Source: GWE2-42-39 sp034003625 (GTDB lineage Bacteria; Bacteroidota; Bacteroidia; Bacteroidales; Prolixibacteraceae). Taken from it: a DNA stretch of 64,000 nt. Shown one piece after another: positions 44,628-53,710 of the stretch. The notes under the pieces are model-generated. The model did no database searches. It had not been told where the DNA came from and worked only from the letters and a program-made list of their open reading frames with translations. Both the position numbers and the translations under genes were made by a program. Position 1 is the stretch's first letter. Every line of letters begins with the position of its first letter. Where the stretch lies: contig JAVEYG010000004.1 in NCBI GenBank assembly GCA_034003625.1, positions 86,626 through 150,625 of the forward strand, given 5' to 3'.

Positions 44628-45248
44628 TTGGAGAACATTCAAAAATATGTATCCGGGCTGAGGTCGGGCAATGAAAAAGTTTTCCGGCAAATTATGGAAT
44701 CGTGGTATTCCCGGCTTTTAAATTTTGCAAACGGATACCTCCGCAACGAGGAAAATGCCCGGGAAGCTATCCAGGATGTATTTCTACATCTTTGGGACAA
44801 CCGTACAAAACTGGCCGACAATACTTCCCTCAATGCGTATTTGTTTACCCTGACCAGAAACCGGTGTATCGACTTTATCCGGCGGGAGCGGTTAATGCTC
44901 CAATTCCGGACTGATAAACAAGAAGAATATCTCCGCCTGACTGAAAACCATCATGCCCTGTCGGACCCGATCCTCGATGGAATTTTCGCATGGGAACTAC
45001 AGTCTGAGATCGACCGGACTGTGAGTTCCCTGCCAGAACAATGCCGGAAAGTATTCATCATGAGCCGGATGCACGGCATGAAAAACAGGGAAATAAGCAG
45101 CCTGCTCGACCTTTCTGAAAAAACCGTGGAAAGCCATCTCACAAAAGCGTTGCGCACTATCCGGGCAATGTTGGAAAAAAAGTTCCCGGGAACCCTTCAT
45201 CTCCTGTTGGTCCTGGCGCAAAAATTAAAAACGTCCATCTCCCGTTAA
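44628..45248 (+). CDS. ECF sigma-70 factor (locus 3)
   Basis: 206 residues. Region 2 is near 20-90 (FANGYLRNEENAREAIQDVFLHLWDNR, LFTLTRNRCIDFIRRE) and region 4 near 130-185 (LPEQCRKVFIMSRMHGMKNREISSLLDLSEKTVESHL). The start is TTG at 44628; the next in-frame Met (codon 24) would remove part of region 2, so TTG is preferred. It is followed by fecR after 168 bases without an obvious promoter consensus. It should activate the 46501-53540 susCD-phosphoesterase locus. Confidence 0.9.
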   Translation: MENIQKYVSGLRSGNEKVFRQIMESWYSRLLNFANGYLRNEENAREAIQDVFLHLWDNRTKLADNTSLNAYLFTLTRNRCIDFIRRERLMLQFRTDKQEEYLRLTENHHALSDPILDGIFAWELQSEIDRTVSSLPEQCRKVFIMSRMHGMKNREISSLLDLSEKTVESHLTKALRTIRAMLEKKFPGTLHLLLVLAQKLKTSISR

Positions 45249-45416
45249 TAATTTTTTATTTTCTCTTTCACCATTTAATGACTTTGTTCTCACTTGTTTA
45301 TCTCTTGTTTTTGTGCTGAAAAGAATAATCTGTGATTTTCCGCACATAAAAAAATCAATTTTTCACTCAGGGTAAAATCCGGTTCATTCGTTTTAAAAAT
45401 ACCAAAACAAAGAAGG

Positions 45417-46397
45417 ATGAATGACGAATTACTTTTGAAATACCTTACAGATCAGGCCGACAAACACGAAAAAGAGGAAGTGCGCGACTGGCTGGCAGTT
45501 TTTCCGCAGGGGGAACAGGAACTTGCCCGGATAAAAAACATCTGGGTGCTTGCCGGCATCGGCAATGAAACGGATCCGCAAAAAAAGGAACAGGCGATCC
45601 GGAAAATCATGGAAAAGATCAGGGTAATAAATAAAAAACCGGTACGCAAAACCGTTTCTGTGAAATGGCTGAAATATGCGGCAGTACTTGTTTTCTCTAT
45701 TGGTTTGGGCGTGTCGGGATATTTTATTTCCGGCCTGCAATATTCAACTGCCGGGTACACCGAAATTATTGCCCCGAAAGGTGAGCGCTCGAAAGTTGTA
45801 CTGCCCGATGGCTCAACCGTACAACTGAACAGCGGGTCCCGGTTAAAATTCAACTCATCGTTTCAATCGGGTAAACGGGACGTATTTTTGCAGGGAGAGG
45901 CGTTTTTCGATGTTGTCCGCGACAAGTCACGCCCGTTTACAGTAGAGGCGGGAATATTTCAGGTTGAAGTACTTGGCACCAGTTTCAACGTATCTTCGTA
46001 CCCCGATGACCGGATTGCAAGCACCTACCTGGAAAGCGGTAAAGTAAAGATCCGCATCGAAGGAGAAAAAGACATTTTCCTTGCACCGTCGGAAATTATC
46101 GAATATGAAAAAACAAGCGGAAAAATCACCAAACAGGCAGTGAACGATCATCGGTTTTCCGATTGGACTAAAGGCATCCTGAATATTAAAGGAGAAACGA
46201 TTGAAGAACTGGCGAAAAAACTGGAGCGGAGGTTCAATATTGAGATCCGGTTCGGCGATAATGCCATTCGGGACCGTATCTATTCCGGGACCATACAAGA
46301 TGAAGATTTGAATACCGTTCTTGAAGCGTTGGCTTTTGCCTCATCGCTGAAATATGAAAAACAGGAAAAGGCCGTTATCCTGTCCTCTGAAAAATAA
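45417..46397 (+). CDS. FecR-type anti-sigma factor (locus 3)
   Basis: 326 residues. N-terminal sigma-binding region with the LLLKYLTDQADKHEKEEV helix, a transmembrane segment about 86-105 (YAAVLVFSIGLGVSGYFI), a periplasmic FecR domain about 115-215 (VVLPDGSTVQLNSGSRL, LQGEAFFDVV, VLGTSFNVSSY), and a C-terminal DUF4974 domain about 250-322 (GILNIKGETIEELAKKL). It should couple the STN domain of the SusC at 46501 to the sigma factor at 44628. Two hairpins lie between it and susC. Confidence 0.9.
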   Translation: MNDELLLKYLTDQADKHEKEEVRDWLAVFPQGEQELARIKNIWVLAGIGNETDPQKKEQAIRKIMEKIRVINKKPVRKTVSVKWLKYAAVLVFSIGLGVSGYFISGLQYSTAGYTEIIAPKGERSKVVLPDGSTVQLNSGSRLKFNSSFQSGKRDVFLQGEAFFDVVRDKSRPFTVEAGIFQVEVLGTSFNVSSYPDDRIASTYLESGKVKIRIEGEKDIFLAPSEIIEYEKTSGKITKQAVNDHRFSDWTKGILNIKGETIEELAKKLERRFNIEIRFGDNAIRDRIYSGTIQDEDLNTVLEALAFASSLKYEKQEKAVILSSEK

Positions 46398-46398
46398 A

Positions 46399-46470
46399 AC
46401 CGGAAAACATTCGCAGTGTCCTCCGGTCTTTCAAAATGATCGTGCCTTTTGGTTCGCAGCCGCAAGGCAC
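46399..46470 (+). promoter_or_regulatory. Two hairpins in the fecR-susC gap (locus 3)
   Basis: ACCGGA (46399-46404) pairs with TCCGGT (46422-46427), with an inner ACATT/AGTGT stem. GTGCCTT (46442-46448) then pairs with AAGGCAC (46464-46470). Both lie between the fecR stop and the susC start at 46501, as in the other two Sus loci. Confidence 0.5.
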
Positions 46471-46500
46471 AAAGTTTAACTACAAATAGTTTTCAAATTT

Positions 46501-49500
46501 ATGAAAAAAAACAAAGTAAAAGACCATTGTGGAATATTCACTCTGGTAAGAAAAGGTTTATTCATTATGAGATTGATCCTCTTTTTAATGATTCTCGGGG
46601 TCTTGTACAGTACAGCCTCGGTTTCGCAAACCAAGCGTTTCAGCCTGAATGAGAAAAACATTTCGGTAAAAGAAGTTTTGAATCTGATCGAAAAGCAAAG
46701 CGGGTATCGTTTCTTTTATGAAGACGAAAAACTCAATGTGGATGAAAAATTAAGCATCAATATTGAAGACAGTACAATTGATGAAGTACTCAGCCAGCTT
46801 TTCAGACAAACCGGTATCGAGTACAAAGTGATGGAGAATAATTTTATCGTACTTCGGAAAGCTACAGGTAGGGAACCTAATTTGTCGCAACAGCAAAAAA
46901 CCGTTTCAGGGAAAGTTTCCGATTCATCCGGGCAACCCCTGCCGGGCGTTTCGGTCGTGCTGAAAGGCACTACGACCGGCACCATTACTGATTTCGACGG
47001 AAAGTATACGCTGGCTAATATTCCCGCTGATGCTACGCTGGTGTTTTCGTTTGTGGGAATGAGAAGCCAGGAAGTAATGGTGGCAGGTCGAACACAGATC
47101 GATGCAACTTTAAGAGAAGAGTCGATTGGCGTAGACGAGGTAGTGGTTATCGGCTATGGCACTTCTAAACGCCGCGACATTGTTGGTGCAGTGGAGCAAG
47201 TTTCGAGCGATGTCCTTGAAAATCGTTCGAATATGAATGTTGTTCGTTCGTTACAAGGACAGGTATCAGGCGTAAATGTAGCATTATGGGATGGTAAACC
47301 AACCCGCTCAACCACTCCGGTAATACGTGGAACTACTTTTAATAATGGGAACTCAAACAGTAACAGTATTGGCGCCGGTGGTTCAGCGCTTGTTTTAATT
47401 GATGGCGCGGAAGGCGACATGGGAACGCTTAATCCTGCCGACATTGAAAGCGTTTCAGTTTTGAAAGATGCTTCGTCTGCCGCTGTTTACGGTGCGCGCG
47501 GTGCATTCGGGGTTATCCTGATTACTACCAAAAAAGCGTATAAAGGAGAAACAAAAGTAGTTTACAACGGAAGTGTTTCCATAAAAAGCCGTACGGTTGT
47601 TCCTGAAAGGGTTACCAATGGTTATGAATGGACAAAAATGTATTTGAAATCATGGCAGTTGTACAACAACAAAACTTCCTATCCAACCAAAATCGATAAT
47701 GTATTTATTTTCTCAAAAGATTGGTATGATGAATTAGCCAGAAGAGATGCAGATCCCACACTGGAAAAATTCAGGATCAACAGTAGCGGACGGTACGAAT
47801 ATTTTGGAAATACCGACTGGTATGAATATTTCTTTAAAGATTTTAACTATGCCAACGAACACAATGTAAGCGTTTCGGGAGGAAGCGACAATGCCAGTTA
47901 CTATGTGTCTGGCCGTTTCTTCGACCAGGATGGGATTTATAAAGTAGGAAATGAAAATTTTCGGCAATACAACATCCGGGCAAAAGGGAATATTAAAATC
48001 ACCCCCAAGTTGGTACTCGACCACAATATGGATTATACCGTCAGGGATTTTCATCAACCGATGGTCCAGTATAACAACATGCTTGTTCAACGAATGATTT
48101 CCCGTCAGGGATTTCCGATGACGCTTCCGAAGAACCCGGACGGGACCTGGACCGAGGCAGCTACGTACATCGGTTATGCCGGGTTTGCAGAGGGGACTTC
48201 TTATCAACAGGATAATATTTACGACTCAAAAACATCTACGGCCTTAACGTATACTCCTATTAAAGATGTATTGCAGTTTAGGGCAGATTTCACGTATGCG
48301 TATACACGCAAAAAGTTAATCCGTACCACCGGATTATATCAATATTATAACAGCCCCACACTTACCGGTAAACACGAATCGTATAGTTACCTGAAACACT
48401 GGAATTACGACACCGATTATTTATCGAGCAATGTGGTGGGTACCTTCTCTCCGAATCTCGGGGATAATCATTCACTGAAAGTGATGGCCGGATGGAATAT
48501 TGAAGATGAAACTTACAGAACACAATACACCTACCGACAGGGGCTCTTGTACAACTCTATTCCGAGTTTTACCCTGATGGATGGCGATGTAATTACCACT
48601 GAAGGAGGAGGAAATACCTGGGGCGTAGTGGGTACTTTCGGACGTATTAACTACAGCTATCAGGGGAAATACTTAATTGAAGTGAGCGGACGTTACGACG
48701 GTTCTTCCAAATTTCCGGTCAACCAGCAATGGGGGCTTTTCCCATCGACTTCTTTGGGATGGAGAATTTCGGAAGAAAATTTTATGGGCAACACAAGAGA
48801 TTGGCTTGATAATCTGAAAATCAGGGCATCGGTTGGTTCTCTTGGAAACGGCGCCGTTAGTCCTTATCAGTTTATTTCCTCTATGGCGATAGCAAATACA
48901 AGCTATCTTGTAAACGAAACAAGACAAAGCTATACAAAAGCCCCGGCATTGGTTCCTTCAGGCTTGACCTGGGAAAAGGCAATAACATACAATGTTGGCG
49001 TTGATATTGATATGTTCAAGAACCGCTTTAACCTGGTATTTGATAAATATCAGCGAAATACTACGGATATGTACACCGTAGGGCCAAGCCTTCCTGAAGT
49101 ATTGGGATCAGCTGCTCCTAAAGGTAATAATGCCGACTTGGAAACAAAAGGATGGGAATTGAGCATTGGTTGGAAAGATGGTTTCAACCTTGCCGGCAAA
49201 GCGTTTAACTATTCTGTAAAAGGGGTTATGTGGGACAGCCAGAGCTGGATCACCAAATATTACAATACGCAAGGGCTGCTTACTTCCTTTTATGAAGGAC
49301 AGCGTCTGGGCGACATCTGGGGATTCCGGGTTGCAGGTCTCTTTAAAGACAGAGAAGAGTTAAACACATGGGCTAATCAGTCGTTTTTTACGATTGCCAA
49401 CTATTCTACCTCCGACAACAATAACCACCTTTTGCCGGGAGACCTGAAGTTTAAAGATATTAATAAAGATGGAAGGGTTAATTATGGCGACCGCACCCTT

Positions 49501-50103
49501 GATAACCATGGCGACTGGGAAATCATAGGAAATCAGACACCTCGATATAATTACGGGATTAATCTTAACGCCAATTGGAACGGAATCGGCATTAGTATGT
49601 TCTGGCAGGGAGTTGGAAAACGGGATTGGTATCCTGGCGCCGAGTCTGCACTTTTCTGGGGACAATATGGCCGTGCTTACGAGTCTGCGTTGAAGGTTCA
49701 TACCGGGAACAATGTCTATTCTGATGAAAACCCCAATGTAAATGCTTACTGGCCTCTTTACAGAGGATATCAGGCACAGCGTGCCCTGGGGACGATGTCT
49801 CTGGCAAACGACAGGTATCTGCAAAATGTAGCCTACCTTCGTTTAAAAAACCTGACTGTTGATTATACGATTCCTAAGCGAATTACGAATAAACTCCATC
49901 TGGATAATTTAAAAGTATATCTTACAGGTGAAAACCTGCTCACTTTTACTCCGTTACACAAAATTACCAGGAACTTCGATCCTGAAAATATCAATTCAGG
50001 CGACAGCGACTGGAATTCAGACTATGGTAGCAATACTGCCGGTGATGGGTATGGATATCCGATCTTAAAATCATGGACATTTGGTATAAATGTCGTTTTT
50101 TAA
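46501..50103 (+). CDS. SusC-like TonB-dependent receptor with STN domain (locus 3)
   Basis: 1200 residues. Signal peptide to about residue 43 (STASVSQ); STN domain about 45-118; regulatory-like domain about 135-207 (VSGKVSDSSGQPLPGVSVVL); TonB box 211-220 (VDEVVVIGYG); plug with ALVLIDGAEGDMGTLNPADIESVSVLKDASSAAVYGARGAFGVILITT; then barrel to GINVVF. The plug carries an Asn/Ser-rich insertion (NNGNSNSNSIGAGG) not seen in the other two. It imports the ligand bound by the SusD at 50129. The neighbouring phosphoesterase genes suggest a phosphorylated glycan or glycan-phosphodiester, but substrate is unproven. Confidence 0.93.
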   Translation: MKKNKVKDHCGIFTLVRKGLFIMRLILFLMILGVLYSTASVSQTKRFSLNEKNISVKEVLNLIEKQSGYRFFYEDEKLNVDEKLSINIEDSTIDEVLSQLFRQTGIEYKVMENNFIVLRKATGREPNLSQQQKTVSGKVSDSSGQPLPGVSVVLKGTTTGTITDFDGKYTLANIPADATLVFSFVGMRSQEVMVAGRTQIDATLREESIGVDEVVVIGYGTSKRRDIVGAVEQVSSDVLENRSNMNVVRSLQGQVSGVNVALWDGKPTRSTTPVIRGTTFNNGNSNSNSIGAGGSALVLIDGAEGDMGTLNPADIESVSVLKDASSAAVYGARGAFGVILITTKKAYKGETKVVYNGSVSIKSRTVVPERVTNGYEWTKMYLKSWQLYNNKTSYPTKIDNVFIFSKDWYDELARRDADPTLEKFRINSSGRYEYFGNTDWYEYFFKDFNYANEHNVSVSGGSDNASYYVSGRFFDQDGIYKVGNENFRQYNIRAKGNIKITPKLVLDHNMDYTVRDFHQPMVQYNNMLVQRMISRQGFPMTLPKNPDGTWTEAATYIGYAGFAEGTSYQQDNIYDSKTSTALTYTPIKDVLQFRADFTYAYTRKKLIRTTGLYQYYNSPTLTGKHESYSYLKHWNYDTDYLSSNVVGTFSPNLGDNHSLKVMAGWNIEDETYRTQYTYRQGLLYNSIPSFTLMDGDVITTEGGGNTWGVVGTFGRINYSYQGKYLIEVSGRYDGSSKFPVNQQWGLFPSTSLGWRISEENFMGNTRDWLDNLKIRASVGSLGNGAVSPYQFISSMAIANTSYLVNETRQSYTKAPALVPSGLTWEKAITYNVGVDIDMFKNRFNLVFDKYQRNTTDMYTVGPSLPEVLGSAAPKGNNADLETKGWELSIGWKDGFNLAGKAFNYSVKGVMWDSQSWITKYYNTQGLLTSFYEGQRLGDIWGFRVAGLFKDREELNTWANQSFFTIANYSTSDNNNHLLPGDLKFKDINKDGRVNYGDRTLDNHGDWEIIGNQTPRYNYGINLNANWNGIGISMFWQGVGKRDWYPGAESALFWGQYGRAYESALKVHTGNNVYSDENPNVNAYWPLYRGYQAQRALGTMSLANDRYLQNVAYLRLKNLTVDYTIPKRITNKLHLDNLKVYLTGENLLTFTPLHKITRNFDPENINSGDSDWNSDYGSNTAGDGYGYPILKSWTFGINVVF

Positions 50104-50128
50104 GAACGTAATATAACTCTTTAAAAAA

Positions 50129-51907
50129 ATGAATATGAAAAAAATAGTTATCGCTATATTAATCGCTTTTTCGTTCTCTTCTTGTGACGAATTTCTTGAA
50201 AGAGAACAGTTTGACAAAGTGAGTTCACAAGGTTTCTTCAAAACAGAGAATGACCTGTTACTCTACTCGAACAGTTTTTTGGAACAATTGATGCCAGGCT
50301 ATGAGGAGTTGGCTTATGGAGACCGTACCTGTGATAATATCTCAAGCGACCGGTTGGAATCATTCCTGTCGGGAGGATGGACTGCCGACCAGCAAGGCGG
50401 ATGGAGCGTAACTCAATGGGGTTATTTAAGAAATATAAACTATTTCCTTGATAACATGGTCACTGCTAATGCTGAAGAGAAAATCATGAAGCATTATGAA
50501 GGGGTTGGCCGTTTCTGGAGAGCCTGGTTCTATTTTGATATGGTCCGTACATTTGGCGATGTTCCGTACTACGACCACGAAGTTCCGTCGGATAACGAAG
50601 CCGATTTGTACAAAGCCCGCGATTCAAGGGAGTTTATCATGGAAAAAGTATTGGAAGATTTAACATTTGCGGCTGAAAACTGTTTGGCAGAAAGCAAATA
50701 TGTAGCTTCTTCCAATCTCATAAACAAATGGGTAGCTCTGGCGTTTAAATCAAGAGTTTGCTTATTTGAAGGGACCTATCGGAAGTATCACACAGAATTG
50801 AACCTTACCGGTTCTGCCCAGGCTTTTCTAAATGAAGCGGCCAGCGCAGCAGAGGAATTAATGAACGGAGGGGTGTACTCTTTAATTCACAGTACATCTA
50901 AAATTCAGACACAATACCGTAGTTTGTTCACAAGTGGAAGCCTTCAGACAAAAGAAGTTATTTTAGGAGTAGGCTATGCTACGGGATTGAAAGAACATTT
51001 TGTGACTAAAAATTATTACAACCTGACAGCTGTGGGCGACCACTGGGGAATCTCCAAAGATTTCGTAAATACCTATCTGATGCTGGATGGAAGCCGTTTT
51101 ACCGAAAAACCAGGGTACGAAACAGTTCTTTTTAAAGACGAATTTGTCAATCGTGATTATCGCTTGAAACAAACGATCCGTCACCCCGGGTACAAACGGA
51201 CGGTTTCAAACGTGAACAATGTTGCGGTGGCTCCCAACCCACAGTCATCAGCTACTTGTTACCAGTTTATTAAATGGAGCCTCGATAACGATTATTACGA
51301 TTCCTATTCTGCCGACTATGATCTTCCTTTTATGAGATATGCCGAGGTTCTGTTAAACTACGCAGAAGCAAAAGCGGAAATGGGCCAATGCGACGAAGCT
51401 GTCTGGAACAAAACCATCAAACTTCTTCGTGAACGCGCCGGTGTGAACGGGGCTGTTCCTGCCTCATACGATCCCTATTTGGCTAATTATTACATGAACC
51501 AGACTACTGATAAATGGATACTGGAAATACGGCGGGAGAGAGGTATCGAACTAATCATGGAAAATCGTCGTTATGACGACCTGATGCGCTGGAAACTTGG
51601 AGGAATGTTGCTGAAACCATGGACGGGTATTTATGTGCCAGCCGTCAACACCTTAATGGATTTAGATAATGACGGAAATCCTGATTTCTACGCATCAACG
51701 ACTACCATACCGGATAAAGACAAACTGAATGATGTTGTTTATATAACGCCCGGAGAAGGGTCTTATCTGGGATTGACCAACGGCAACAGTGGTTATATTA
51801 TGGTAGAAAACCAACGCGTTTGGGAAGATAAATTCTATCTGAAGCCAATTCCCCGGTCGGCTATTGTTGTGAACCCAAATTTGGTTCAAAATAACGGTTG
51901 GGAATAA
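50129..51907 (+). CDS. SusD/RagB family lipoprotein (locus 3)
   Basis: 592 residues. Lipobox SFSSC with Cys19 from ATG 50129 (ATG 50135 is possible). The mature N-terminus DEFLEREQFDKVSSQGFFKTENDLLLY is typical of RagB/SusD. The C-terminal part includes LPFMRYAEVLLNYAEAKAEMG, LRERAG and ILEIRRERGIELIMENRRYDDLMRWK, also typical. It is longer than the locus 2 SusD by ~57 residues, with an insertion containing DLDNDGNPDFYASTTTIPDKD, a Ca-loop-like stretch near the C-terminus. It partners with the SusC ending 25 bases upstream. A strong terminator follows. Confidence 0.93.
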   Translation: MNMKKIVIAILIAFSFSSCDEFLEREQFDKVSSQGFFKTENDLLLYSNSFLEQLMPGYEELAYGDRTCDNISSDRLESFLSGGWTADQQGGWSVTQWGYLRNINYFLDNMVTANAEEKIMKHYEGVGRFWRAWFYFDMVRTFGDVPYYDHEVPSDNEADLYKARDSREFIMEKVLEDLTFAAENCLAESKYVASSNLINKWVALAFKSRVCLFEGTYRKYHTELNLTGSAQAFLNEAASAAEELMNGGVYSLIHSTSKIQTQYRSLFTSGSLQTKEVILGVGYATGLKEHFVTKNYYNLTAVGDHWGISKDFVNTYLMLDGSRFTEKPGYETVLFKDEFVNRDYRLKQTIRHPGYKRTVSNVNNVAVAPNPQSSATCYQFIKWSLDNDYYDSYSADYDLPFMRYAEVLLNYAEAKAEMGQCDEAVWNKTIKLLRERAGVNGAVPASYDPYLANYYMNQTTDKWILEIRRERGIELIMENRRYDDLMRWKLGGMLLKPWTGIYVPAVNTLMDLDNDGNPDFYASTTTIPDKDKLNDVVYITPGEGSYLGLTNGNSGYIMVENQRVWEDKFYLKPIPRSAIVVNPNLVQNNGWE

Positions 51908-51916
51908 CATTGTAAT

Positions 51917-51954
51917 TTTTACTCAGGTTGCCCTGTTGGGGCGGCCTGGGTAAA
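51917..51954 (+). terminator. Terminator after locus 3 susD
   Basis: TTTTACTCAGGTTGCCC (51917-51933) folds onto GGGCGGCCTGGGTAAAA (51938-51954) with a 4-base loop and mostly paired stem (two or three mismatches), followed by an AT-rich tail. It limits transcription from susCD into the phosphoesterase gene, which starts 36 bases later. Confidence 0.65.
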
Positions 51955-51989
51955 ATATTTTATTAATCAACAAAATCTTCGGTATATTC

Positions 51990-53540
51990 ATGTCTCACAG
52001 AATTAACATAACTCGTTATTTCCAAAGTAAGGGACTTCTCTTCTTTTTGTTATTATTTCCGCTGTTTGTTCAGTGTGAGAAAAATAGTGATACCCCGCTG
52101 CCGGAAAAAGAAAAAATAACTTCTGACCTTACCGGTATTGATGTAAAAGAAGGAATGACTTTGGTGGGGATAGTTACCGATTCAGAAACCGGTTCACCCT
52201 GGGAAGGAGTGGTCGTTAGCGATGGTTACACATCAGCAATAACCGATGCAAACGGAATATATCAGATGAAGAAAAGTTCTGATGCGAGACATGTATTTTG
52301 CTCTTTGCCTGCCGACTGTGAAGTTTTAATTAAAAATAACCTTCCCGATTTCTATGCTCCAATCTATGCTCATTATGATATTTTTCGACATGATTTTAAA
52401 CTGAAAAAAATGCCAGGAGGGGCGGAAAAATTTTTTACTTTGATTTGTGTTGCCGATCCCCAGGTTAAAACAGGAGCCGATTACACTCGTTGCGAAAAAG
52501 AAACGATGCCAGATATCAAAGCAGAAAAGATAAAACATGGAACGTGTTACGGGATTACACTGGGTGATATTGTGTTTGACACTCCCGATATGATGTTTTC
52601 CATGAAAAACCTGTTCCCAAATTCCGGAGTTAAATTCTTTCATGTAATTGGTAATCACGACCATTATCAGGAAACAACAAAAGATTTGGATGCCATAAAA
52701 AACTATGAAACTTGTTTCGGGCCAACGAATTATTCGTTTAACCGGGGCAATGCGCACATCATAGCAATGGATAATGTCATCTATACCGGAAAACAAACCT
52801 ATTCCGGCGGCTTTACCGAAGACCAGATAAAATGGTTGAAAAGCGACTTGCAATATGTTCCGAAAGATAAATTAGTGATCGTATGTGTACATATTCCTAT
52901 TCGCAACCAGTCTTCCATTAGCCGTTGTAATGATTTGTACGCTGCCATTTCGCCATACAACGAAGCACATATTATGTCGGGACATACGCATTACAATCAA
53001 AATATGCTGATCGAATCGAATGGTGTTTATGAGCATGTACATGGAGCGGCCTGCGGGGCTTGGTGGACCAGCACCATTAATAGCGATGGGACTCCCAATG
53101 GATACGGAGTTTATAAAATAAAGGACAACAAAATTGAGGATTGGTATTACAAACCAACAAAGTATAATAGCGATTTCCAGATCAGAATGTATCCGTTGTA
53201 TTCATTTAAGGACAATTCGGGATACATTATTGCAAATGTGTGGAATGCCGATGAAAGTTGGAAAGTTGAACTTTTTGAAGACGGAATAAAAACAGGCGAT
53301 ATGCAGCGATATACCGACTATGAGAAATGTGCTTACCAGCTTTATAAATCGCTTGGGAAAGCAGAACCTTCCAAGCCGGATGAAGCTACAGGATGGTTTC
53401 GGCGCCCCGATCACCTGTACAGGCTGCCTTCGCGTTCAAATACTTCCTATGTCGAAATAAAAGCCACAGACCGGTTTGGAAACGTTTATACCCAGAACCA
53501 TTTTACTACTTCTGTTGAAGAAGTAAGGAATTATCAGTAA
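51990..53540 (+). CDS. Calcineurin-like metallophosphoesterase lipoprotein (three-domain)
   Basis: 516 residues. Lipobox-like FPLFVQC (Cys29), then an Asp/Lys/Pro spacer. Residues about 50-140 form a carboxypeptidase-regulatory/MetallophosN-type beta-sandwich (TLVGIVTDSETGSPWEGVVV). The catalytic domain shows CVADPQ (D156), LGDIVF (D193), GNHDHY (221-226), VCVHIPI (H301) and MSGHTHYNQ (331-338). The first motif has Gln where D-x-H usually has His. A C-terminal MetallophosC-like beta domain of ~150 residues follows. It is likely a surface or periplasmic phosphomono- or diesterase acting on the ligand of the adjacent SusCD. Confidence 0.87.
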   Translation: MSHRINITRYFQSKGLLFFLLLFPLFVQCEKNSDTPLPEKEKITSDLTGIDVKEGMTLVGIVTDSETGSPWEGVVVSDGYTSAITDANGIYQMKKSSDARHVFCSLPADCEVLIKNNLPDFYAPIYAHYDIFRHDFKLKKMPGGAEKFFTLICVADPQVKTGADYTRCEKETMPDIKAEKIKHGTCYGITLGDIVFDTPDMMFSMKNLFPNSGVKFFHVIGNHDHYQETTKDLDAIKNYETCFGPTNYSFNRGNAHIIAMDNVIYTGKQTYSGGFTEDQIKWLKSDLQYVPKDKLVIVCVHIPIRNQSSISRCNDLYAAISPYNEAHIMSGHTHYNQNMLIESNGVYEHVHGAACGAWWTSTINSDGTPNGYGVYKIKDNKIEDWYYKPTKYNSDFQIRMYPLYSFKDNSGYIIANVWNADESWKVELFEDGIKTGDMQRYTDYEKCAYQLYKSLGKAEPSKPDEATGWFRRPDHLYRLPSRSNTSYVEIKATDRFGNVYTQNHFTTSVEEVRNYQ

Positions 53541-53710
53541 CCATGTTATAAGTTTTTGTTTACGACAATCATGTAGCAGTTTAATCATTTATTTATTGAT
53601 ATTTCAGAAACTGGAGAGTTGAGCTAAAAATTAAAAATTTCAGCTTTCCCTGCTCTTCTCATGTCCAAACATCAGGGATCAGTATAAAAAAACAGGATAA
53701 GAATAACTTT

